The notes beneath the pieces are model-generated. The model was not told where the DNA came from and did not search any database. It worked only from the letters and a program-made list of their open reading frames with translations. The translations under genes and the position numbers were made by a program. Positions 1 through 8,611 of a stretch of 64,000 bases of DNA are shown here, in pieces. The DNA lies in assembly GCA_002733505.1 (NCBI GenBank), contig NVVW01000007.1:30616-94615 (forward strand). The letters are read 5' to 3'. This DNA is from Methylophaga sp. (GTDB taxonomy: Bacteria; Pseudomonadota; Gammaproteobacteria; Nitrosococcales; Methylophagaceae). Positions within the stretch are counted from its first letter, which is position 1, and every line of letters begins with the position of its first letter.

Positions 1-723
1 GGATCCTGTAGACGGGATAGTTTGAAAACCATCACTTATATTGAAATATTGAGCATGGTAGGAGAAGCCGATTTTAGGTATCAAATAAATCTGTTGTTGT
101 TGATTACTCATTGCTAGCCATTGGTAGCCAGCATGAATGCTGGCATCGATAGTCATACCGTCATCAGTATTGTTATTTGATCGTGAAAATTCTAAGGTTC
201 TATTATTGCCGAAGTAATCAGAATCTTGATTGTCACCATCAAAAATATGGCCATAGGTAAAATCAAAATTGAGTAACCAGTTTGGCTGAAAATAGAGCGT
301 GGTGCCAATATTAAGGGTCGCTATTTCAATGTCGTCCCATTCTAATTCAGATAGAATATTAGGTGTGCCATTAAGACCTGCAATAGACCAATCTAACTCA
401 TCTTTACGATAGCCGGTAGCGCCATAAAACTCAGCGTGCTGATAGCCTAAAATAGGTTTTTTATTTTTAATAGCAATAGTGCTGTCTGCAGAAGATGTTT
501 TGGGTGTTCTTACGCTGGGATCGCGTTCAAAGACATGTAATTGTAGATTATGTTTACGGCTTGGTGAAGCTGCATTCTCTGGGATTATTTTGGATGCAGG
601 TGTCTTTTCTAAGCTAGCAGCAGACTGCTCCTCAAAAACATGGATCTGTAATGTTGGTGCTGATGCCGAATGAGCAGTATTCATTGACAGCGCTACAATT
701 ATTGACAGATACGACCGTTTCAT
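1..723 (-). CDS. Predicted outer-membrane beta-barrel protein, C-terminus cut by window edge
   Basis: The gene starts at an ATG whose A is shared with the stop of the upstream secretin gene (TAATG), so it is probably translationally coupled to the pilus operon. It opens with MKRSYLSIIVALSMNTAHSA, a likely signal peptide. Two copies of a short motif, LQIHVFE and LQLHVFE, follow in a Ser/Lys-rich linker. The rest shows alternating hydrophobic strands rich in aromatic residues (for example IATLNIGTTLYF and WLLNFDFTYGHIF), typical of an outer-membrane barrel. It is vaguely omptin- or porin-like, but I cannot name a family. About 241 residues are visible and the C-terminus lies outside the window. 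Position after the secretin suggests an accessory surface role; that is inference. Confidence 0.6.
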   Translation of the reverse strand, partial: MKRSYLSIIVALSMNTAHSASAPTLQIHVFEEQSAASLEKTPASKIIPENAASPSRKHNLQLHVFERDPSVRTPKTSSADSTIAIKNKKPILGYQHAEFYGATGYRKDELDWSIAGLNGTPNILSELEWDDIEIATLNIGTTLYFQPNWLLNFDFTYGHIFDGDNQDSDYFGNNRTLEFSRSNNNTDDGMTIDASIHAGYQWLAMSNQQQQIYLIPKIGFSYHAQYFNISDGFQTIPSTGS

Positions 724-2807
724 TATTTCATCTCAGCCATAGTTTCATTAAAAGGTAAGGCTGAAATCAAATACAGATAAGTAGCATCATTAGCCTGCCC
801 GCGTCGCGCCAATGATGAACTCTCGACAGAAGAGGCTAGCCATTTGCCATTCACTTGTTGATAATCTACAGCTAATGCAGAATTTGATTTGTTCACTAAT
901 TCTACGGCGGTGACATGCAGACCACCTCGGTTCCAACTTGCCAGAGGCATTGCTTTTATTGCCTTATTATCAAATAAACCTGTTACAGCTTGACGCTGTA
1001 TTTTTGCCGGCAAATATTGCTGATCTAAAGTACGCTCAATTTCAGCAATTCGAATGGTATCAGCAGCATATTGACTCATCTCTAAATACACATTTTGACG
1101 ATCATTTCTTAATTGTTCACTAGGTGACACCGGCTCTTTATCAATAAACTTATTAGGGAAAGGCGCAAGATCAGGGAAGCCATCATTAAGAGATTGATAA
1201 AAGGGGTTGTCTGCTTGGCGTAGCTTTTGGCTATCTTGTGGTTTGCTTAGAATGCGTGGCGTGATTAATAGCACCATTTCGGTATCTTCTTCACTTTCAA
1301 TGGTTGTCCTAAAAATACGCCCTAACACCGGGATTTCACTTAAAATAGGCACTTTTTTCTCAGTATTGGTTTTACTAGTACGAATCAAGCCACCGATGGC
1401 AACAGTGAGGTTATTACGTGCAACAACGGTGCCTGTTAATCGAGCAGTATTGACAGTATCAACAGGCAGGTTAAGCACATTGCCAGCTCCATCACTTATG
1501 GGAAGTGTAGCACCGCCCGGATTGATGGTGGAGTTTTCTTGTTCTATTTCAAGCGTCACCGTATCATCGGCATTAATACGGGGAGTAATGCGTAAGGTAA
1601 TGCCTATTTCTTCCAGTTCGGTCTGCGTTTCAATATAAGAGGGCGAGATAACAATACCATTGTCAATAACAGCAGGGTTAAAGGTGAATCCTCGTGTTAG
1701 CAAGCTTTCTTCACCAATAAACAGTTCAGCTTCACGGTGGTTAGATGCCAACACCATAGGGTTGGATAGCACTCTTACCCGTTTATTTTGTTCTAAAAAC
1801 TCAATATTGGCACGCAATCTGGAATTCAAAAACTCATAAATTAATGAGCCACTATTTAATAGTGCATTATTGCCTATTTCAATAGGTAGCTGTGATTGAT
1901 TACCGCCACTGGGCTGTAGTTCAAAGTTAAAAATAGAATTAAAATCTTCACCTAGGATAATATTAAGGATCTGCATTTCCAGCATGACTTGTGGAATAGC
2001 AATATCCAGTTTTTTAATGAGATCACCAATAGCCGCTATTACATTACGATCATCGGTTCTAACAAGAATCATACTATGTTCGTTATTAACGGTGATATAA
2101 ATGGGCTGGGCGTTGATACTGACTTGTTGCAATGTTTCTGTATCAACAATTTGGCCATTGAGGCTGGCAGAAATCTGAGCTAATTGATCAGCTGTTAAGT
2201 CTCCGCTAAATAGCTCGGTACCACTGGTCGCCATATTAGTGCCGACATTGCCACGATTTGCTCGGTTAGCACGATTGCTTCTTCCCGTTGCCCGTGAGTT
2301 TCTGACACCGCCACCACCACGATTGGCATTACCTGATGAGGCTTGGTTCATGCCAGACTGCCCAGGCTCAACCCCTAAAGATAAAATAACGCGGTTACCA
2401 TATAAATCTTGAATAGCTTGAGCGATGATCTGCACATTGGCATTTAATAACTTAAACACCTCAATGTTTTCACTTTCACGTACAATTAAATCTCTACCAT
2501 ATTCTTCGCGGGTCATAATACGATAGGTATTAGTATCTTCATCATAGCGATACCACAAATCACTAATGCGGCTGATGGATTTTATAGCATCCAGCACGGT
2601 GACATTTTTTAGATGAATAGTCACCCGATTTTTAGTGACGGCAGGGGTGGCGATAATATTGCTGTTAGATAGCTCAGATAAGGTGCGGATCACGTCTATG
2701 AGCTGCGTATCGGCAAATTCAAGTTCCTTTATTTTAGTGTCAGCAATAACATTAAAGCTCACTAATAAAAGCACTAAAAAGTAAGGGATATGGAGTAATT
2801 TTGTCAT
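723..2807 (-). CDS. mshL: Secretin of MSHA-type pilus / type II secretion-like system (MshL/GspD family)
   Basis: This 694-residue protein is predicted to form the outer-membrane ring through which pilus fibre or substrate passes. A signal peptide ends near VIADTK. An STN/N0 domain follows (IKELEFADTQLIDVIRTLSE), then a Gly/Asn/Arg-rich low-complexity stretch around residues 165-195. The C-terminal secretin domain carries the hallmark VPILSEIPVLGRIF and ends in LLITPRIL, with about 150 extra residues after it. I chose the ATG at 2807; a GTG 21 bases upstream would overlap the preceding gene. The gene begins 7 bases after its upstream neighbour. Family membership is clear; whether it serves a pilus or a secretion system cannot be told from this gene. 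Confidence 0.87.
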   Translation of the reverse strand: MTKLLHIPYFLVLLLVSFNVIADTKIKELEFADTQLIDVIRTLSELSNSNIIATPAVTKNRVTIHLKNVTVLDAIKSISRISDLWYRYDEDTNTYRIMTREEYGRDLIVRESENIEVFKLLNANVQIIAQAIQDLYGNRVILSLGVEPGQSGMNQASSGNANRGGGGVRNSRATGRSNRANRANRGNVGTNMATSGTELFSGDLTADQLAQISASLNGQIVDTETLQQVSINAQPIYITVNNEHSMILVRTDDRNVIAAIGDLIKKLDIAIPQVMLEMQILNIILGEDFNSIFNFELQPSGGNQSQLPIEIGNNALLNSGSLIYEFLNSRLRANIEFLEQNKRVRVLSNPMVLASNHREAELFIGEESLLTRGFTFNPAVIDNGIVISPSYIETQTELEEIGITLRITPRINADDTVTLEIEQENSTINPGGATLPISDGAGNVLNLPVDTVNTARLTGTVVARNNLTVAIGGLIRTSKTNTEKKVPILSEIPVLGRIFRTTIESEEDTEMVLLITPRILSKPQDSQKLRQADNPFYQSLNDGFPDLAPFPNKFIDKEPVSPSEQLRNDRQNVYLEMSQYAADTIRIAEIERTLDQQYLPAKIQRQAVTGLFDNKAIKAMPLASWNRGGLHVTAVELVNKSNSALAVDYQQVNGKWLASSVESSSLARRGQANDATYLYLISALPFNETMAEMK

Positions 2808-2814
2808 GATTATT

Positions 2815-3258
2815 TTATCTTTGAACACGAATAGAGCCCAGTATGCCTGCTTCGACAGTAATACTTAGCCGATCAATTTTAGTGATGCGAATAACGCTAT
2901 TGGGTTGCGCTGGATTAATGCTGATATCATCGCCTTCACGCACCAGATAGGTTCTGTTCCCTGCTACTTCAAGCAAGGCGAGCGGATCGTCATTACCTTG
3001 ATCAATAAACCCGCGTAAACGCATTTGGGGTAGACCCGTAGTGCCGGCAGGTGTTCGCATAAACCCACCTGCTCCCCTGCCAGCAGTTTGGCTGTTCACC
3101 TCAAACATCAAAATGCTGGGAGTAAACGGATCACGTATTTCTTGCGGCATTGGTATGACGGCTGGGTTTAAATAAGGGCTTTGTATTTGCCCGCCAGAAA
3201 ATGATGTAATGGGCATCAGCCATAATAAGGCAAACCCTAAAATAATGTTAAGTTTCAT
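2815..3258 (-). CDS. Periplasmic pilus assembly protein, MshK/PilP-like
   Basis: The 147-residue protein has an N-terminal hydrophobic signal or anchor (LNIILGFALLWLMPITSF). A C-terminal beta-rich domain contains LPQMRLRGFI, TYLVREGDDI and VIRITKIDRLSITVEAG. That pattern is typical of MshK/PilP/GspC-type proteins that link the inner-membrane platform to the secretin. It sits between the platform protein gene and the secretin gene, the expected operon place. The RDPFTPS motif near residue 42 is common in PilP-like proteins. The role is inferred from family pattern and neighbours. Confidence 0.7.
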   Translation of the reverse strand: MKLNIILGFALLWLMPITSFSGGQIQSPYLNPAVIPMPQEIRDPFTPSILMFEVNSQTAGRGAGGFMRTPAGTTGLPQMRLRGFIDQGNDDPLALLEVAGNRTYLVREGDDISINPAQPNSVIRITKIDRLSITVEAGILGSIRVQR

Positions 3259-3266
3259 TTAAACCC

Positions 3267-4484
3267 CTACCCGACCAAAGAAAACAGTGCTTGGAAAAAC
3301 GCATAATAAACAAAGCCGACCATGCCACCGATAAGCAGGATCATGGCAGGCTCAATCATCGCTGATAAGCGCTTGATTGCAGTGTCTAACAGTTGTTCGT
3401 AATAGCTGCCTAGCTCTTGCAAAATCCGATCAAGACTACCTGTTTTTTCACCGACGGTTATCATCTGCAACACCAATACAGGCATTTGAGGGTGCTGCAA
3501 GCTTGTCGCCATATCTTTACCGTTTAACACCTGTCCTGACCCCGCAATCAGTTGATCAGAAAAAACCCGATTATTAATCAATTCAGCGGTTATTTTAAGC
3601 GCATCAAATACCGTTACGCCACTGCGTAATAATGTAGAAAACCCCCATGTCATTTGCGCCATTGAACCTTTGGTAATCATGTCACCAAAGATAGGGATCC
3701 GCAGCGTTATGCTGTCAATCATATAGCGCCCACGCTTGGTTTGATATATCAATAATAGGGCAATAATAAAGGCAATAAACGCACCGATAATATAAAGCCC
3801 ATTGGTTTGAATATAGGCAGAAAAATCAATCAGTGACTGTGTAGATGCGGGTAATACACGCCCTTGTGCGAGTAAAAAATCGGCAAATTTAGGAATGATC
3901 TTTAAACTCATAAACGCGCCTACGCCGACGGCGACTAAAAACACAATCGAGGGGTAAATCATTGCGTTAATCATATGGGATCGCAATGCCGCTTTTTTTT
4001 CTAAGTGGATAGCTAGCCGCTCCATGATCTCATCTAAATTACCGGTGTTTTCACCGGCAACAATAAGATTTACTGCCATATTGGAAAATACATCTTGGTG
4101 TTTTTTCATGGCTAAAGACAGCGCCGAACCCGATTCAATATCCTTTAGTATCAGCTTAATAGTCAGCCTTAAACGTGCACTCGACATTTGAGTTTTTGCT
4201 AATTCCAATGCCTGCAAAATCGGTAAGCCAGCACGTAGCATAAATGCCATTTGGCGAAAAAAGAATACTAAGGCTGCAGGTGAGGCAGAGCGTTGCGACG
4301 CTAACCAATCAGCAAAATTCTCTTGGCCTAGAAAGCCAGCGCTACTTTTGCTTGGCTTGATTTCCAATACGCGTAAGCCGCGATCTCGCAAGTCCTGAGC
4401 GGCGACACTGATATTATCAGCTTGCTGTTTTCCTGTTAGTTCGCTACCAGAAGAGGTGAGAGCAGTATAAGCAAATAATGCCAT
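3267..4484 (-). CDS. mshG: Inner-membrane platform protein, GspF/PilC/MshG family
   Basis: The 405-residue protein begins MALFAYTALTSSGSELTGK, the usual GspF N-terminus. Two T2SSF domains follow, each with the helical pattern FFFRQMAFMLRAGLPILQAL and TWGFSTLLRSGVTVFDALK. Three predicted membrane segments lie near residues 170-190, 220-245 and at the C-terminus (AMILLIGGMVGFVYYAFFQAL). Length matches the family. It would be the inner-membrane base on which the ATPase drives pseudopilus assembly. The start codon lies one base after the ATPase stop (TGAGATG), implying tight coupling. Confidence 0.9.
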   Translation of the reverse strand: MALFAYTALTSSGSELTGKQQADNISVAAQDLRDRGLRVLEIKPSKSSAGFLGQENFADWLASQRSASPAALVFFFRQMAFMLRAGLPILQALELAKTQMSSARLRLTIKLILKDIESGSALSLAMKKHQDVFSNMAVNLIVAGENTGNLDEIMERLAIHLEKKAALRSHMINAMIYPSIVFLVAVGVGAFMSLKIIPKFADFLLAQGRVLPASTQSLIDFSAYIQTNGLYIIGAFIAFIIALLLIYQTKRGRYMIDSITLRIPIFGDMITKGSMAQMTWGFSTLLRSGVTVFDALKITAELINNRVFSDQLIAGSGQVLNGKDMATSLQHPQMPVLVLQMITVGEKTGSLDRILQELGSYYEQLLDTAIKRLSAMIEPAMILLIGGMVGFVYYAFFQALFSLVG

Positions 4485-4485
4485 C

Positions 4486-6138
4486 TCAATGAGCTTCCAT
4501 CATGGTACGTGTTTTATGCATTGCTACGTTTTGCAACTCAGCCAAGGTTGTCATACCATTTAACACTTTTTGACAACCATCTTCCCACATAAATTGTAGA
4601 TTATCGCCTGCCGCTGCTGCCGCTTCAATTTTATCTTCACCTGCACCTTGTGCTACTAAACGGGATAAATTCTCATCAAACCATAAGGTTTCAAACACGC
4701 CCAGTCGCCCACGAAACCCTCGCCCCTGGCAAATCGCACAACCTACAGAGTCAAATATTTCAATGTTTTCATCTTTTACGCCTAATAATTTGCATTCCTC
4801 TGCGGTTGCTGATCGTGCTTTGCGGCAGTGGGTACATAAACGACGCACTAGGCGCTGTGCAATCACTGCGGTTAAGGTTGATCCAATAAGAAAAGGTTCA
4901 CAGCCAATATCAATTAAGCGGGTGACAGCACTGGCGGCATTATTAGTATGTAAGGTTGAAAATACCATATGGCCAGTCATCGCTGCTTTTACTGATACAT
5001 CAGCGGTTTCATGATCACGTATTTCACCGACCATGAGCACATCGGGATCATGGCGCAATAATGATCGTAAGGCTTCGGCAAAGCTGATTTTATGCCCTGT
5101 TTGAATTTGAGACACACCCTCCATCACATATTCAATCGGGTTTTCTACCGTCATAATATTTATTTCAGGATCATTAATTTCCTGCAATGCGGCAAACAAG
5201 GTGGTTGATTTACCGCTCCCCGTTGGTCCGGTTAACAAAATCAAACCATAGGGTTTTTTAATAGCCGTTCTGAAACGTTTTAGATCGGTCGCTAACATGC
5301 CTAAATCAACCAAACTAAGCCCACCTGATTCTTGCCCAAGTAAACGCATAGTAATGCGCTCACCCAAACGAATAGGGGCAGTAGCCACACGAATATTAAA
5401 TTCGCGATCAATCGGTGCGGCTAAATGATATGAAAAACCACCATCTTGTGGTTGGCGTTGTTCAGCAATATCTAAACTAGACAACACTTTAACCCGAGAA
5501 ACCAAACCAGCAGCCACCGATGCATCGGCATCAATAGGGTGATCACGCAACCTACCATCAATGCGCAAACGCACCCGCAAACCTTCTTCTTCCGTTACAA
5601 AATGTATATCTGATGCTTGGTTGAGGTAGGCTTCGCGGATAATCGTGTCTAGCAAGGCAACTAAATCAACGTCATCGTCTACTTTTGCTTTAGAATCAGT
5701 CGCCATCGCGCTGGGTAGGGCATGCTCTATCATCAACCGCAAAACCTGCGGATCAGTCATCACTAGCGGTAATTTTGCGCCCAATAAGCGCAATACAGAA
5801 TCAATGGTAGCGCGATCATTAGGGTTGGACACCACCAATAAGGCATGGTCACCATCAACAATTGGTAATATTTGTTTGCGCTTAATCAGACTGGCAGGCA
5901 CTTTTTTGAGTAATTCGGCATGTGGCACACGGCTGCTTAAATCGATATACTCTAGCCCGTTATTTTCAGCAACTGCCCGATATAAAGCCGATGTTGGGAA
6001 GCGATATTGCGCTAATACTAAAGGCAATAACGCACTACGTTGCCGCCGAGCATCAATACGCAGACGATCTAAAACAGTCGATTCAATTAAACCGGTGTTG
6101 ATGCCTGCTTCGATTAGTTGAGGTTCAGATAACGCCAT
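4486..6138 (-). CDS. mshE: Assembly ATPase, GspE/PilB/MshE family
   Basis: This 550-residue hexameric ATPase is predicted to power pseudopilus extension. The N-terminal 150 residues form an MshEN/T2SSE_N-like domain. The core has Walker A GPTGSGKST, an Asp box (IMTVENPIEY), Walker B-like DVLMVGEIRD and a His box (GHMVFSTLHTNNA). A zinc-binding tetracysteine module follows, with CTHC and, after a 27-residue spacer, CAIC (residues about 440-475). These are all the expected catalytic elements, so it should be active. The gene sits 8 bases after the PilO-like gene in one minus-strand operon. Some MshE proteins bind cyclic di-GMP through the N-terminal domain; the half motifs here look degenerate, so I do not claim binding. 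Confidence 0.92.
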   Translation of the reverse strand: MALSEPQLIEAGINTGLIESTVLDRLRIDARRQRSALLPLVLAQYRFPTSALYRAVAENNGLEYIDLSSRVPHAELLKKVPASLIKRKQILPIVDGDHALLVVSNPNDRATIDSVLRLLGAKLPLVMTDPQVLRLMIEHALPSAMATDSKAKVDDDVDLVALLDTIIREAYLNQASDIHFVTEEEGLRVRLRIDGRLRDHPIDADASVAAGLVSRVKVLSSLDIAEQRQPQDGGFSYHLAAPIDREFNIRVATAPIRLGERITMRLLGQESGGLSLVDLGMLATDLKRFRTAIKKPYGLILLTGPTGSGKSTTLFAALQEINDPEINIMTVENPIEYVMEGVSQIQTGHKISFAEALRSLLRHDPDVLMVGEIRDHETADVSVKAAMTGHMVFSTLHTNNAASAVTRLIDIGCEPFLIGSTLTAVIAQRLVRRLCTHCRKARSATAEECKLLGVKDENIEIFDSVGCAICQGRGFRGRLGVFETLWFDENLSRLVAQGAGEDKIEAAAAAGDNLQFMWEDGCQKVLNGMTTLAELQNVAMHKTRTMMEAH

Positions 6139-6146
6139 AATATTGC

Positions 6147-6845
6147 TTATAAGGCCAACACAAGTTCAGATCTAAGTAGCTGTGCGTAGCCGCGCATCGG
6201 CGCTGCCGGCATAAGCTCAATGTTCAATTGCACCACGGTCACTTGCCATTCTAGACCTTCAAGCCCATGAATAAAGGCGCGCAATGATTGATAATCACCT
6301 TCTAATACCAGCCTTTGTATTGGGCGATGAAACATAGTCTTGGCAGACATGCGATCTATCCAGTTGTAGTTTTCGGGTAAGATCGCATCAACTTCAGTGG
6401 TAACTACTCTAGCCTTAGGCCGAGATTTAGACTTGAGGCTACTTTTGAACTTAGTAGCTCGCGCTCTATTGATGGCTTGATAGGCTTCATTACTACGGAT
6501 CCGCATACGGGTAGTGCGAGCAAGTTCAGAAATACGCACCATTAATTGTTGTGAGCCAAAGGGTGCTAGCCGCTGTGTGGTATTGTCAGCCATCGTGTTA
6601 ATTAATGCCAACACCTGTTCTTGTTCATCAAGTTGGTGTAATAATTCTTCAACATCCTGTTCTGGTTCATCGGGGATACGTGCTGTTTGTAGCTTTATTG
6701 CGGTTCTTTCGGCTTGTTTTTGCAAGGTCACAATGGTCTTGTTTTCAGGGATGAACCGCAATAAAGAATAAGCACCTAATATTAATACCACAATCACTGT
6801 AGCCAATAAAATTTGCTCTGTTTGTTTTAATTTAGACAGCGTCAT
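6147..6845 (-). CDS. Inner-membrane assembly protein, MshJ/PilO/GspM-like
   Basis: The 232-residue protein has one N-terminal membrane helix (ILLATVIVVLILGAYSLL), then a charged coiled-coil (residues about 35-85) and a C-terminal alpha/beta domain. This bitopic layout, and its place just after the actin-like/PilN-type gene, fit the MshJ/PilO/GspM group that forms the periplasmic arch of the alignment complex. Sequence conservation in the group is poor, so the call rests on architecture and synteny. Its ATG overlaps the end of the upstream gene by 4 bases. Confidence 0.65.
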   Translation of the reverse strand: MTLSKLKQTEQILLATVIVVLILGAYSLLRFIPENKTIVTLQKQAERTAIKLQTARIPDEPEQDVEELLHQLDEQEQVLALINTMADNTTQRLAPFGSQQLMVRISELARTTRMRIRSNEAYQAINRARATKFKSSLKSKSRPKARVVTTEVDAILPENYNWIDRMSAKTMFHRPIQRLVLEGDYQSLRAFIHGLEGLEWQVTVVQLNIELMPAAPMRGYAQLLRSELVLAL

Positions 6846-8611
6846 CGTTTTTCCTGCTGTTGTTTAATGGTTTCAGCAGACACCAGCTTGACTAAGCGCA
6901 TTGACACGGCAAAACCATCAAGGCTCATCGGCCCTGCGCGTGAGAACACTCTGCTATCACGCACTTCTAAACCCCAAGGTGCCACCGCCTCTTTCATGGT
7001 TTGAATAAATGATTGTGCCGAAGTTTCACTTAATGCCCATGCGGCAAGGTTAAAGTTTTCGACTTCTACACGGCTATCTTTTGGCATCAGCGGCAAAGTC
7101 GGCATAACGGTGGCACGCTTGCCCAACTCATCAATTTTAGTGATAACAACATCATCAGAAACAGCGGTTTGCAATATGCCTAAAATAGCCTGAACCAAAG
7201 CAACACGATTAGGCACGTCTTCGCCAAAAAAGGCCAGCCTAGCCTCGGTGCGAAGATGCGTTTGTTCTTGCTCTTTGATCAAGGCTTTGCGTTGTTCAAC
7301 TTGTTTAATATCGCCTTTAATGCGGCTCATTGCGGTATCAAGCACTTTCCACTGTGCATCGACCTCGGTTTTATGCGATTGCACAAAATGATCACGCACT
7401 AGCAATGATAATTCAGCCCCAGAAATAATTAAAAATAAGGCTAAAAACAAGGCGGCAGCACGCACTTCTACCCGCTGCCATAGCGCAGGAAGTGGCCCGC
7501 CAATTCGAACATCAGTGGTGCGAGCTAAGCCCGCCAACGCTAAGGCATGCAAGCCGGCACCTAACATACCAGGGCTGACATTCTCACTAATAGGGGCTTC
7601 ATTTAACGAGGTTAATTTGACATCGAGAGTATCGGTTAATTCATTCGCTAACAGTGGATCATTGTCTCGCCAATTTGCCAGATAAATTGAATTAGTAGTC
7701 GCTGGGTTTAGGGTGTGGTAGCTTTCTAAACACAATTGAATCGGCGTTTTAGCAGGGTTCACATATAAATATTGAGCAGCAATATTGCCATCTAATAGCT
7801 GTAACACCATAGCTAAATCGGCATGTGATTCCATAATAACTGCGGGCGATATATCATCTGCCAACAATGTAGCACTGCAACCCGCTAGTGGATACATTGC
7901 CTGCAAGGCCACCCCTTGGGTGCTAAAGGTTTTTGTCCAGCGTTGTAATAATGATTTATTAGTGCAACTAACCAGCCAATTATAGGTACCGGGTAGATCT
8001 GCTACCTCGCCCTGAGGCACCCAGCCGCACTCAATTTCTTCATCATCCGATTTTAGCCACTCTTGCCCAGCAAGACAGGCCTTGAGTTGGCTTGATCGGA
8101 TATAGCCTAGCTCTTCTGCTAATTCACCAAAGCGCCGCAAGGCAAATTTATCGGATAATTCTAAACCGCCAGCGGGGTTCGGCTTCGCCTGTTGCAAGTC
8201 CATCACTGCTTCTGCTTGCTCTTCGGTCATATAACCGCGGCCGACCAATAAATGCCCCACGGACCATTGGGTGGTGTGTTGCATTAATAAAGGCTCTGCC
8301 TCCCAGCGTACCAATTCTTGCATTTGGGCTAAGGGGCGTGGTTTTTTGGGGTTAACGGGTAATTCAATTAAGGTTGATAACACAGTGGGGGACAATAACA
8401 CCGCATCACCGCCCTCCCAACCATCTTCTTTTAGGCGCTTAATTAACTCTGCCACCGCATCGGCCATATTGGCTTGCTGTGATTGTGTTTTATGTAACAC
8501 CGCCAGCTCTTTACCAACACGGGTAAACACCGCACCGCGCATAATAAAACCGTCGGTTTCACAGACTAATAGTGTTTTGGCTTTGCCGAAATTAAGGGGT
8601 AAATTCAGCAT
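6842..8611 (-). CDS. MshI/GspL-PilM-PilN-like assembly protein with MshEN-like half motifs
   Basis: The 589-residue protein combines a cytoplasmic actin-like region, a single membrane helix near residue 390 (ALFLALFLIISGAEL), a coiled-coil and a periplasmic PilN-like tail. This is the GspL or fused PilM-PilN layout. I use the ATG at 8611, which overlaps the stop of the upstream gene (TAATG), rather than a TTG 15 bases earlier. Residues about 120-141 (GHLLVGRGYMTEEQAEAVMD, then LQ) and 161-186 (FGELAEELGYIRSSQLKACL) repeat the pattern hydrophobic-Gly-x-Ile/Met-Thr/Ser-x-x-Gln typical of MshEN half domains. That is unusual for this family and could be a sensory insertion. Confidence 0.7.
   Translation of the reverse strand: MLNLPLNFGKAKTLLVCETDGFIMRGAVFTRVGKELAVLHKTQSQQANMADAVAELIKRLKEDGWEGGDAVLLSPTVLSTLIELPVNPKKPRPLAQMQELVRWEAEPLLMQHTTQWSVGHLLVGRGYMTEEQAEAVMDLQQAKPNPAGGLELSDKFALRRFGELAEELGYIRSSQLKACLAGQEWLKSDDEEIECGWVPQGEVADLPGTYNWLVSCTNKSLLQRWTKTFSTQGVALQAMYPLAGCSATLLADDISPAVIMESHADLAMVLQLLDGNIAAQYLYVNPAKTPIQLCLESYHTLNPATTNSIYLANWRDNDPLLANELTDTLDVKLTSLNEAPISENVSPGMLGAGLHALALAGLARTTDVRIGGPLPALWQRVEVRAAALFLALFLIISGAELSLLVRDHFVQSHKTEVDAQWKVLDTAMSRIKGDIKQVEQRKALIKEQEQTHLRTEARLAFFGEDVPNRVALVQAILGILQTAVSDDVVITKIDELGKRATVMPTLPLMPKDSRVEVENFNLAAWALSETSAQSFIQTMKEAVAPWGLEVRDSRVFSRAGPMSLDGFAVSMRLVKLVSAETIKQQQEKR

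Noticed and set aside
1207..1638. Plus-strand 143-residue ORF inside the secretin gene
   Set aside because: It is antisense to a well-supported secretin, has Ser/Val-rich composition from the complementary strand, no ribosome-binding site and no recognisable domain.
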